A stretch of DNA of 64,000 nt from Scleromitrula shiraiana (Eukaryota; Ascomycota; Leotiomycetes; Helotiales; Sclerotiniaceae), in contig JABELC010000005.1 in NCBI GenBank assembly GCA_028455995.1, positions 3,286,001 through 3,350,000 on the forward strand, given 5' to 3'. Below, in pieces: positions 37,415 through 48,279 of this stretch. The translations under genes were made by a program, and so were the position numbers. The number at the start of each line of letters is the position of its first letter. The first letter of the stretch is position 1. The notes under the pieces were generated by a model, which was given only the letters and a program-made list of their open reading frames with translations, did no database searches and was not told the origin of the DNA.

Positions 37415-39224
37415 TCATTGCACCAACTCTCCCTCTTCACTTTGATCTCCCGATTCCGGTTTAACATCGACATCCATAGTAGTTTTGGTATTAACATCAG
37501 TGTCTTTCTTCAGCGATTGCGACTGTGGTAACTCTTCTGGGTCATTTTGAATCCTATCATCACTTTCTTCTTTGGTTTTCGGTCGTTTGGAATTGGGTTC
37601 TTCTCCCATGTGATCATCTGCTTTTCTTTTCGGGCTAAATTTGATGTCTGAAGCGTTGTTTTCTGAAATCCCATTCATTTCATCTTGACCATTTCGTATA
37701 TGAGTCGAAAGGTCGTTGGCGGCTGCTTTCAATGCTGCGTCATCTGATCCGGAAGTGAGTTTGAGATGTGGAACTTCTTCGGATTTGGGGGATTTGGTTT
37801 TATCTTCTGATTCATGGGATTCGTCTTTAGCAGCTGATGGTTGGTTCGAAGATTCTGATGTTGATTGTGAACTATTTTCTGTGCCATTTGTACCATTTTC
37901 TTCAACATGGCCATTCCCATTCACGGCGCCTTCAGTGCTCTCGCTCTGCATTGTATCCTCGGGCTTTTGTTCTTTTCCACTCGAACGATGAAGATATTTG
38001 GCGGCCATAGATGCTGGGGGACTTTGTTCGGAACCTTGGAATGGACTATCTGATAGAAATGCGTGCATGAACACCCCAGCTTTAACAATCTGATCTTCTT
38101 TACCACGCAAATGTTCCCACCAATCTCTGCCATCTATTTGAGGGATTTCGACTTTTCTAGCAGTCGCCGCAAACAGAAGAGCTGTAATGGCGATAGTCCT
38201 CGGAGTAACCATAAGTCCCAAAACTGAATGATGGCTGTCGCAGATGAAAGCCCATGCGTAATTTCGAAGTTCTTTCCATAATGCGGGGTTAATGCTAGCA
38301 ACTTTGATCTCCTCCAAGAAGTCGCCGAGATATATTAGAGGTGATTTTGTAGCAAGATCGAAAGTTAACAACTCTAGCATTACTTCTTCGTACATGAGAA
38401 TGCTATCTCGCCATCGCCAGTATTCCTTCGATTGAGCATCGACTTCGAGACGTATATTCTTCTGGGCGACCTTGACGCAAGCGATTATAAAGCTTTTGGT
38501 ATTGCGGATAGTTTCTTCGGTCTTCATCGCTAAGAAAAGAGCTGTTGCTGCAACATTCTGATGCCTTGGTATTAGTTCTGGTTCTTCTAATTCAAATGGC
38601 CCATCCACATCTTAAAATAAAAACACAACCCAATAAAGTCGGAAATTAAGAGGGGTGAAGAATGATGACCCTCAAATGAAAGTAGGAAAGACTCCTACAG
38701 CCAGCAGGCCGTACAAAGATGGATGCAAGTAAACCAATATATTGATGATATAACAAACGTACATAGTGATGAATCCCGCCCTTCTCTTGAATCATACTCT
38801 TGCGCATGAAAAATCGGTGGAACAATAAGCTTGCAGTACTTAAAGTAACCTGAGGTATTTGAAGTAAGTTGGAGACAGCTGATATAAAAGCAACTCCTCT
38901 CGTTCTGCGATATCGTTCTTCAGTTGGTGATAGACCATCAAGGATGGATGGGGTGCTATCGAGTTCGGCATCGGTGAAGAGCCATTGGTTGGACTGGTCA
39001 AACGACATGTCCAATATCGAAGTATGGATTAACGAAGAGAGAGGTATTTCGATAGGTTTTTGGGGAGGTATGTATCGATTTGAGGGTCGTGGAGGTGATG
39101 GAACCGCAGGTGGGATATATTTCTCAATTATGCTTGAAGCGCAGGAAGTTGGAGGTCGAGTATGTATTGAATGATCATCTGTAAATTCGAATTCAGTAGA
39201 AGGAAATGGGCCTATAGTTGTCAT
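37415..39224 (-). CDS. cyclin of the transcriptional CDK type (Pch1/cyclin T/K/Ctk2-like)
   Basis: Two exons, 39224-38763 and 38557-37415, with a 205-bp intron, encode 534 aa. The first cyclin fold starts at about residue 80 (QWLFTDAELDSTPSIL). It has the typical RTRGVAFISAVSNLLQIPQVTLSTASLLFHRFFMR, and across the splice HHY|NVAATALFLAMKTEE. The second fold follows to about residue 330. KTEE and HRFF are hallmarks of the cyclin C/H/T/K/L group, whose partners phosphorylate the RNA polymerase II C-terminal domain. The tail of about 200 residues is acidic and Ser/Lys-rich, with nuclear-localisation-like KRKADDHMGEEPNSKRPK. A stronger-looking acceptor at about 38615 would put the downstream exon out of frame. 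The acceptor after GGCATCAG with its CTAAT branch site gives an unbroken cyclin fold, so I prefer it. Whether it pairs with Cdk9, Bur1 or Ctk1 is not decided. Confidence 0.88.
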
Positions 39225-40383
39225 AGGAATCGAAAGATATCGTTGAGTGGGAGGTTTTGACGTTGTTGAAGAGAAGGCTGAGGATTAGAGACTCCTTTCG
39301 AATCGAGGTACGATGGATATATCTATTGTAATAATCTGAAAGATTTTGAAAATGAAACAGGAATACAAAAGGATGTCGTGGTCTAATGCTGTAAATGAAG
39401 TCTTTGAAGAACGTTATAACAAATCTATTATGAGGTTCATTATTGAAAACAATATAATTCAATTCAATTAGAATTTCTTTCTCCGTCATAAAGCATCCAT
39501 AGGGCAAACAAGAGAAATAAAAGTCGCGATGAGCTCAATTGAGCTAGTCGTTATCTTTAGCTTCAGCTTAGCGTGTTTATCTTGTCAGTCATGTGACAGC
39601 GTAGGATACTGATTATATATACCGGTGCGGTGCGATATGACACGACACGCCTAGAAACGTCTTAAGGATTATGCTGGCAACGATACGATGGCAGGACTTT
39701 TCTGAAAACATTAAAACATATATTTGTGGGATAACTTAACCCGATGTCAATTATAACACTGTATTCATTCCATACTCATCTTATGGCTATGAAGTCACCA
39801 GGTGAGCTGAGAGATACCAGCTGACAAATGATTCTTATATATACGATGACGACGAGATGACCAAGGAGATTTTTCGAAGCGGCATTCTTAAGCATTACTT
39901 ATGTGAAAACCCTCAGGGATTCTAATGTGTGGTTAACGGTCAATGAGATACAAGAAACTGTGTTGGTAACGCGTGTGATACCGTGATTATTTGATACATG
40001 TGTTGTTTGTGTTACTCACGAATGCATTCATGATAGCAAGTGTTTCCATGAGGCGCAGAGAGCTCCCTATATAGGACGATTAACAGCATTATTAGCCAAA
40101 TTGATATTGGATTAGCTTCGGTTTATCGTAACATTAGGGCTGCGGTTATGCGAGCATCAACAAATACCACAATAATATTCGAGAACACAGAGTCGATCTC
40201 AATTTGGAAGCACTGCCATACCCAGGTATTCTGAGTTTTTTCAATTGGTAACAAGTAGTGCCATATAGGAACGTTTTTGGGTTTGTACATAATCAAACAA
40301 TTGTTAACCCTTGTTGGCAATAATTGAACTTCGCGAGATAAAATTATAACTATGGAAGCTAGGCCATTTTTCTAAGCAATATT
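39225..40383. other. intergenic AT-rich region
   Basis: Upstream flank of the cyclin gene, then AT-rich DNA before the polyketide synthase remnant. A 14-bp palindrome AGCTCAATTGAGCT is found near 39534-39547. No gene is supported. Confidence 0.45.
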
Positions 40384-42960
40384 TCAAATGCTTCCCTTCA
40401 ATGAGTTTGGAACGAGTTTACTTCTCTCTGCTGTCACCATTGCCATGGACGCAATGCTAGAATTTCCTAAGGTGTCGAAAACGGCAATGTCTGCTGCCAT
40501 GATTTTTGCAAACCAGTTCCGAATCTCAATAGCCACTAAGGAATCAACACCGTACGTATAAATTGGTTTGTCTAAGTAAATAGCATCTTTCTCAATCATG
40601 AGCAGACCTGACAATTTCGTCCTCAGAGAATCAGATATAGTGGCCGCCGATCTCATTTAATGACACCGCAGTCGAAAATATCGTTTCGAGATCCGCTAAG
40701 CTGGAAGTGCCTTGGGATGTCACCTGCTCCACACTATCGATGCAGTGAAGTTGACGAAACAGTGGTCTAGCTAGCCAAGAGAACTCGGCAAGATTATTTA
40801 CTCGTAGTATCGAGGGGAGAGGTAGGCCTCCAATGACCTGGCTTCCATCTCTGACAGAAGTTCAAGTTTTGGGTTGCAGTAATACTCGAGTAGATCATGA
40901 AGAACAATTTCGGGCAATTCCTGATATCCTTCAGCTTGCAGGAAGCCACTTGTATCCTCTTTTTCGGCTACATATCCGACAGACCCAACGACACCGAGAT
41001 CGATTGAGACGGCTTTCTCTCCTCTAGCAACACGGTATGTTGCTAGACCATCTTGGTAACTGTTACCTGATGCGTGATTGCTTTGTCCTAATCCGCCAGT
41101 GATACCCATAGCAGAAGAGAGCATGATAAAAAAATCTAGAGTAGATGGCATTAACTCATGAAGGTTTCACGAGCCTTCTACTTCTGGTTTCGTGGATGCT
41201 TCGAAATCGTCAAGATTCATATTGGAGAACATCGCGTTTTACGACGGTCAACTCGCATTAACTTCAAGACTCTTATATCTTTGGTTACGCTTTATGCATC
41301 TAGCTCATGTGCAACATACCTTTAAAACCATGGACGCCTGTATACATCCTCGTATTGGGGGCATCTCGCTGTTGCATAACTTCAACAGGCTTTGAAGATC
41401 TGCCTTGTTCGTTATATCACATTGAGATCCATGCACCTTTACACCTTCCACTTTTAGTCCGTTCACAAACCTTGAGACTTGTTCCGAATGTGTCTTCCTA
41501 CAAGGAAGCAAGACGATGTATTTTGCATTTTGCTCGACCCATATGGCAATACTTCGGCCAATACCTCCTAGTCCCCCTGCAATCACATATGTAGCTGAGG
41601 GACTGAAGATCTGCGTTGGCTTGGTTGATGGGTTGACTCGGACCATATTTAGTCTTTTGAATTACACAACGCACTTTCCGGTATGGTTTCCAGTCTGCAT
41701 AAATTGAAAAGCTTCCCCCATCCGAGAAGCATCGAGAACATGGAGTGGTTGAGGTACGAATATTTTCTTTGATTGAGCAAGATTCATGATAGCGGTAAGG
41801 AGCTCTTTGGCTGTATCCGGTTGGTTTTTGAGGATAGTGTTTGTATCAATGCATGCAAATATCGTACCTGGAGGGATTGGCCGCAATGGCAAACTTCCAA
41901 GCGATGCGCTATTGCTATCATGCTTACCAACTTGAAGAAATCGACCCATTGGAGCAATACACCCCCATGAGCAACGAGTGGCTTCCCCTGAGAGAGATTT
42001 CATAATTATATCGATCCCTCGTCTTTTGGTCATCCTCATAATCCCATCTTTGAAGGCCAATGATCTGCTTGAAAAGAAATGGTCTTCAGGTATGCCGCAT
42101 ATATCTACTAGGGGATTTTTCTTTGCTTCCGTACTAACTGCAGCATAGATACGCGAATTCCAGAGCTTTGCAAGTTGAATTACAGCCTGACCGAGTCCAC
42201 CTGCAGCAGCATGGATCAGAATTGAGTCACCAGTCCGAATGCGTGCAACATACACCAAACAGTAGTATGCAGTCGCGAACGCAATGATTATTGAGGCCCC
42301 AGCAGTGAATTCAATCTCAGCAATTTGTCCGAGGGATGTGAGAACATCCTCATGATTTATACCAACAGCCTTAATCTCAATTTCCACTTCATCGGACACA
42401 ATGGGCTGAAGAAGCTCTCGATCGTCCACAAATTGAAGAGTGTCTAGCAGGCCAATAGATCCGACAGTCAATTTTAACGGTCTCTCTGGTTGACATAGCG
42501 GTTGCATTTCCGAATCACTTGAGCCTTTGTGTAGCAGCCGTTTCGTGAGATACGTAGCCTCCACAACTCTACCGATACAAATGGCACTATTCTTAACAGA
42601 ATATTCGGTTCCATAAAAGCTATCGTACCTAAGAAATGAGGCTTTTAAGACCATGGTGATATGTTGAGCGATAACAGAAGGCGATGATATATCGTCTAAC
42701 CCAAGTGTTATGAAACTAAATCCTTCGTGTTCCCTCCGAATGCTCCTGGAAACCCCCATGATCATTTCTCGGTCTGGACCTTTTTTCGCAGAATTGTCTT
42801 GGTGGAAAGCCCATAACAGTTGGTTTGTGTTTGCGATTAATCGTTTGAGAATACTATATCGGGTGTCTTCCATTGCCACAAACCATGAACTTGATATGTC
42901 TGGTAAGAAGACACAAAATGAGTTTGCCAAATTATATTCCAAAACTTTGTTGGTCGGTAC
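40384..42960 (-). pseudogene. highly reducing polyketide synthase, C-terminal remnant (ER-KR-ACP)
   Basis: Read on the minus strand, the remnant starts in the linker before the ER domain (SFCVFLPDI...). It continues through an enoyl reductase with IHAAAGGLGQAVIQLAK, a ketoreductase with YVIAGGLGGIGRSIA and a late KR part (DFFIMLSS...GGLGQSNHASGNSYQDGL). It ends in an acyl carrier protein with the phosphopantetheine site GVDSLVAIEIRNWF. Ketosynthase, acyltransferase and dehydratase are missing: about 850 of a usual 2200-2500 residues remain. Lesions are TAA at 41664-41662, several stops around 41300-41220, TGA at 41169-41167 where W is expected, a frameshift near 40800 and another near 40655. 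It cannot function. The parent would have built a reduced polyketide. The identity of the domains is certain; the product is unknown. Confidence 0.9.
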
Positions 42961-43099
42961 AATGGTACACTGAATTGTCGAATGGAGAGAGGATGCATGG
43001 ATACGGCTTTTCTTCAAGAAAGTTCTTTGCCTGCGTGAATACCGCCGTGGTGTGAAAGGCGCCGTGGAAGAATACAACTGTTGGCTTGGAAGAATCCAT
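42932..43099 (-). pseudogene. 5' fragment of an alpha/beta hydrolase gene fused to the PKS remnant
   Basis: An ATG at 43099 opens a 55-codon frame that begins MDSSKPTVVFFHGAFHTTAV and continues TQAKNFLEEKPYPCIL. This is the usual N-terminus of fungal alpha/beta hydrolases: a first strand, then the oxyanion-loop HGA(W/F)H motif and an amphipathic helix. After about 36 residues the likeness ends, and shortly after, in another frame, the polyketide synthase linker begins. The nucleophile, acid and histidine parts are absent. The best reading is that a deletion joined the start of one gene to the end of its co-oriented neighbour. Such hydrolases often release or trim polyketides in these clusters. 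Confidence 0.65.
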
Positions 43100-43747
43100 C
43101 TCGTCGAGTGCTTGATGTCTTTTATGTTTGGCTTTGCGTGTGATTTTGTTTGTGCTTAATTTTGTGTGTAGTTGAATTCAATAAGGTTTTGAGAAACAGG
43201 GTTGATCATCTATTTATTCATCGTCACAAACCTTCTCGTGGGGTTTTAATCTAGGCGTATTGACTGAACGAAACCAGTTGATATAACTGTTTGTATAGAA
43301 CGCACTGGGTAGATTTGCTTTCATTGGTTTCTAAATTCAGTACCGCTAACTTGAAGTACATTCCGATTGGCTTGTAGGACAACAATGTTAGCGTATGAAG
43401 AGGCTTGGAGAGGTATTGCTGCATAGGTTAAAAAGAAACTTCCGTTCTGCGCTCACCAAACGAGTTAATACAGCACAACTGTGAGAATGCCCATAGAAAT
43501 GTCCGGAAGTCTGGACCGAGATAGATACAATATTTATTTACCATAAGTCTATGACCAGCCAGTCCATCACTGTTTGTTCTTACAATGATGCCATCTTATC
43601 CCATACTGTTGCCGTGCCTCATCACTGCATACCAATAGATACCAGCGAACAACACAGGCTGATACTCCGACACGCCAACAGCCGATTTACCTGCTTTCAC
43701 CTTCCTATATTACAATCCATGATACTATTTAGCGAAATTCAACGGCT
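43100..43747. promoter_or_regulatory. former bidirectional promoter between hydrolase/PKS and transporter remnants
   Basis: The 650 bp separate the divergent starts of the hydrolase fragment (minus) and the transporter pseudogene (plus). Bidirectional promoters like this are common in fungal metabolite clusters. I see no clear Zn2Cys6 binding palindrome. Confidence 0.4.
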
Positions 43748-45554
43748 ATGCAGTTACCATCATGCCTCGACAATACATATTCAGAGTCGCCCAGTATGAT
43801 TCCAACTTCTAGTGTGTTGTGCAGCTCATCAGATGAATTCCGGTTATATCAAAGAATTATCAATCGAAAGATATTCAAGCGCGAGAAACTCCTCCTAGAT
43901 CTTTCCGTACATCCTTCTTCGAGTCTCTATAGTGGTATCTACTCATACCTACGCATATCAAATATACCAGGCTCTGTAAAGACCGAGAACAATAACTCAA
44001 ACACGAACGCTCTTTATGATAATCTGGAGGTTGCTCTTACTTCTCTTGACGCTTCAAACTCCCCATTTACTCCCATAGATGGTGGACTAAAAGCGTGGCT
44101 TCATGTACTGGCAGGAGTTTTTAAGTTTTTAAGTTCTTGGTAAGTTAAAACATGCGATAAACCCACCATTGCAGTTCGTACATTATGCGTTTAACTGAAC
44201 AAAAACAAGGGGATTGATAAACAGCTATGGCGCATTCCAAAGTTACTATACCACCACTCTACTTCCGTCCAAATCCCCATTAGCTCTCTCATGGATCGGA
44301 AGCCTGAAAATATTTCTGGTGATAGTTGCTGGTTTCATTGCTTGCCGGGCCACTCTTTGATATGGGGTATCTCATGCATCTCATGTATATAGGAAGTGGT
44401 CTTACTGTCCATGCTCTCTACATGCTTAGTGTTTCCAAGCAATATTATCAAGTCTTGCTCTCTCAAGGCTTATGCTTTGGATTTGGCTCTAGACTTATGT
44501 ATATTCCAGCACTTGCATCAATTTCAACCCAATTAACGAAGAGAACGCTATTTGCTCTCGGAACTGCTTCTCTTGGTGTTAGTGTAGGTAAGTAAAAGGA
44601 TGCCCATTCGAGATTTCTGCAATGAACCTATCCTCACAATTGTTTGGCAAGAGGAATCATATTCCATATAATTTTCAAACGGCTCTCGGCCAGCTTGGGA
44701 TTTGCATGGACTGTTCGAATACTTGCCTTCATCAGTCTTGCATTCTTAATCGTCTCTCTTTTGATTTTCAGTTCATTACACACACCTCCACCCAAGACTA
44801 AAAGAAAGACGATTGACAAGTCTGCATTAAGAGAATCACCGTTTATCTTGTTTTCTATCGCCATGTTTTTCATACTATTGATCTACTTCATGCCCCTCTA
44901 CTATATTTCAGCCTACGCAACAATTCACTGTGAGTACTGTCGGTTTTACCTGTCGAGCTCAATATCATTTTTAAGTGAACATGACTTGATGTTCTTGCCC
45001 TACTCTATTTCTTGATAAAATTCAAACTGCAGATGCCTGCCTGACTATGATTCCAGTGAAAGAAAGCAGTGATTACTCCTTCTATCTTCTCGCAATCACA
45101 AAAGCAGAATCACCAATTGGACGAGCCATACCATTCATTATCCTTCGCGCACAAACTTGGCTTCACAAACGTATTTTTCGCATCTGCTCTCGCAGGTACA
45201 ATCTTAATATTTTCATGCATTAGCATTGAGAACATGGCAAGCTATACGGCAAATTGTGTATTCTGGGGATTAGTTACAGGAATACTTGGAACGGCACCCG
45301 CTGCAGCTTTGTTTCATCCTACTATTTCTCCCTCTATGGATGTCATTGGTACGCGGTTGGGAATGTGTTGGAGTGTGGGCGTATTGGGTGTTCTTATAGG
45401 GACTCCGATTGCGGGAGCGTTGCTCGATCTTGAATCCGATAATTTTCTTAATGCGTAGATCTTTTCGGGGTCGGTTATGGCGGTTGGTGCGGCTTGTTTG
45501 GTTCTCCCTGTTGTTGTTGTTGTTGTGTTTAGGTATAAAGAGGCGTTGGATTAG
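43748..45554 (+). pseudogene. MFS transporter, monocarboxylate (MCT) family, decayed
   Basis: The hydrophilic N-terminus is followed by the family motif DGGLKAWLHVLAG. Introns at 44140-44209, 44588-44653 and 44940-45032 keep consensus borders and correct phase. Between them the frame gives SWGLINSYGAFQ, LLAGPLFDMGYL, GIIFHIIFKRL and MFFILLIYFMP. After a break it continues LGFTNVFFASALAG and TRLGMCWSVGVLGVLIGTPIAGALLDLE, the expected late helices. Three lesions are seen: a +1 frameshift near 44342, a second frameshift near 45138, and TAG at 45456-45458, after which IFSGSVMAVGAACL continues in frame to the true end at 45554. A functional parent would have had 12 membrane helices and exported or imported a small acid. 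It lies head to head with the polyketide synthase remnant, so it was probably the cluster's transporter. Confidence 0.85.
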
Positions 45555-47180
45555 AGATATCGTTTGATCATTGAACTCTTTAAAGAATATTTGCTCCAAC
45601 TTTGATTAGGATCTATATCGTGGCAGATTTATCTACTTAACTTTGTGTAGTCAACCCATGTCACATGGATTCAACATCCCTAGATTGATTCTTTCAAGTT
45701 GGCTTGGGAAATATTCGTATTTGAAAATCTGTATCCTTGTGGATTTTCGAATACACGCTTTTTACACATATTCCTTTTCTTCTCCCTAATTTAAATGATC
45801 ATCTCCTGGCAAAGTGACCCGATAAATGTCGTCGAAATATGCGGCATATCAATAGCGGCTCTTCACTAACGGAAGGGATTTTTCAAGGGAAGTTCGTTTA
45901 AAGCCCTTGACTATATATCAGAGAAGCGCGATAAACCTCAAATACCTCATAAGCGCGATGACGACCGCGAGCGATGTTAGCTTCGACATACATAGTTCAT
46001 TCATATCAGATATTAAGAAACGAGTCGGCACAAAATTCGAAGCAAAGAACAGAGTATTCTGAATATATGGGTAACCAATTTAGTTCTATATCTACGTTTC
46101 CGATTTTCCTTCCTTTCGAGGATATCAATGATCAATATTACGATTTCTTTCGGGTGGTGTAGTATCACATTAGAGAAGAAGCGTACTTTCCTACTTGTAC
46201 AACAAGCGTGGTTCATAATTGACTAGTTCGGATACTTAAGTACTGTATCATAGATAATTTTATGATAAAGTTAACCAGGTATGAGATATTCTTCATCTAG
46301 TTGATTGACTTATGCTTGATTCGCGTGCATCGCGTGCATCGTAATATTTGTATAAGCAACCCTCTGCTTTGCCGCGCGAATATATCATAGCCAGATATAC
46401 AAGTGTGCTACACCACGAATCCTTATCTGCGGCATAGAATAGATTTATGCAGATGGATTGAAGTATTATCGTTATAACTCCTATATCAATGAGTGTGTTT
46501 CCTCTTTTCAAATGAGTGTCTAGATTAATGTCTAGATCAATATCAATTCATTCATTTATCTATTTCTCTATTTGCTTTTTTCTTTTTGTTAATAAATATT
46601 TCATTTATTAAGGACTGTTACTTGGTGTATAATACATATATACAAACAAACAAAAAAATCACACATCTTCTCAAAACCATACCATACCATATCAAACCAT
46701 AGCATAGCATCAACATCCCCAAAATCAATACCCCCCAAAATCAACACCCCCCAAAAAACCTCCCAGCCAACAGTCAACAGCCAACCGCTCATCCCCCATC
46801 CAGTCCAACCACTCTCATCTCACCAACCCACTAAAGATTTCCCCGAGGAAAATCTCACATGCGGACTTTTGAATTTTCGTTAGATGAGATGGGTGATTTA
46901 TTAATCTTTTGACTTTCTAGATTTTCCAGATATACATATACATATGCATATGCATATATATATATATCTAGATATGAAATGTTTCTCATTTTCAGATTAA
47001 TTAATTGTATACTCGTACTTGAATAATGAATCAATCAATGGATTAATTAGACGGACGAATGATACCAGTAGATCGATCAATTTTATTTTATTTTTTCTAA
47101 TTTTTTTTTGAATACTAGTATCATAATAGAATTGATATTCACTAGCAAGTTATTCCAAAGTTTTTACAAATGTAAATTCA

Positions 47181-47751
47181 TCTTATCTTATTCTATTCTA
47201 TTTTATTCTATTCTATTCTATTCTATTCTATTCTATTCTATTCTATTCTATTCTATTCTATTTTATTCTATTTTATTCTATTTTATTTTATTTTATTTTA
47301 TTTTATTTTATTTTATTTTATTTTATTTTATTTTATTTTATTTTATTTTATTTTATTTTATTTTATTTTATTTTATTTTATTTTATTTTATTTTATTTTA
47401 TTTTATTTTATTTTATTTTATTTTATTTTATTTTATTTTATTTTATTTTATTTTATTTTATTTTATTTTATTTTATTTTATTTTATTTTATTTTATTTTA
47501 TTTTATTTTATTTTATTCTATTTTATTTTATTCTATTTATTTATTTTATTCTATTTTATTTATTCTATTTTATTCTATTTTATTTTATTCTATTTTATTT
47601 TATTTTATTTTATTTTATTTTATTTTATTTTATTCTATTTTATTTTATTCTATTTTATTTTATTCTATTTTATTCTATTTTATTTTATTCTATTTTATTT
47701 TATCCTATTCTATCTTATCCTATCTTATCCTATCCTATTCTATTTTATTCC
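47181..47751. repeat. (TTTTA/TTCTA)n pentanucleotide tract, about 570 bp
   Basis: The core at 47281-47515 is 47 uninterrupted copies of TTTTA. On both sides TTCTA variants increase, and the outermost units become TCTTA/TCCTA. This symmetric decay is the pattern expected from slippage in the centre and mutation at the edges. Two slips of one unit (TTTA) are near 47536 and 47562. Confidence 0.97.
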
Positions 47752-48185
47752 ATCTTTACGTTGATTCTATTAAACGAACGAATGAACGAATGAACGAACG
47801 AACGAACATATCATAACACAACACGATACGATACGAGATAGCAAGACATGAGATAGCAAGACATAACAATAAACCAAACCCATCCAAGAATAATTTCATA
47901 TATAATCCAATATATAATTTCATATCCATTCAATAGATACTAATAATTCAATATATAAAAAAAATATCCATTCAATTATCAATTCAATTCAATTCCAACC
48001 ATTCCAACCATTCCAACCATCCCATCCCATCCATCCCATGCATCCATCCATCCAGTCTAACTATTCCAAATCCAATTCCAATTCCATATATTCCGTTCCA
48101 TTGTGTTTGTTCGCTATGTAGATACTCGCTTGCTTGCTATGCTATGCTATGATATGCTATGCTATGTTATGCTATTATGATATGA

Positions 48186-48262
48186 TATTCCTCCCCCTCC
48201 CCCTCCCCCTCCCCCTCCCTCCCTGCCAACCATCCATCCATCCATCCATCCATCCATCCACT
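48186..48262. repeat. (CTCCCC)n and (CCAT)n microsatellites
   Basis: About four CTCCCC/CCCCCT hexamers near 48190-48220 are followed by about eight CCAT tetramers near 48229-48261. They lie just beyond the stop of the DUF1765 gene, probably in its 3' UTR or flank. Confidence 0.8.
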
Positions 48263-48279
48263 CATTCCTTCCTTCAATT

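Larger units (their letters stand above)
45555..48279. other. gene-free region with large pentanucleotide tract
   Basis: AT-rich DNA rises in repeat content towards 48 kb. CCATA-type units occur near 46675-46710 and short runs of ACGAA near 47774-47806. Beyond the tract are TATGC, CTCCCC and CCAT repeats. No gene is supported. A 218-codon frame at 47108-47764 is only the repeat read in an open phase. Confidence 0.6.

Noticed and set aside
44330..44350. Hidden intron instead of a frameshift in the transporter
   Set aside because: No GT-AG pair around 44342 restores the frame while keeping the conserved helix. A later frameshift and a nonsense codon also exist.
47108..47764. 218-codon open frame reading Ile-Leu-Phe-Tyr repeats
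   Set aside because: It is the TTTTA tract read in a frame without stops; there is no promoter, non-repeat coding part or family.
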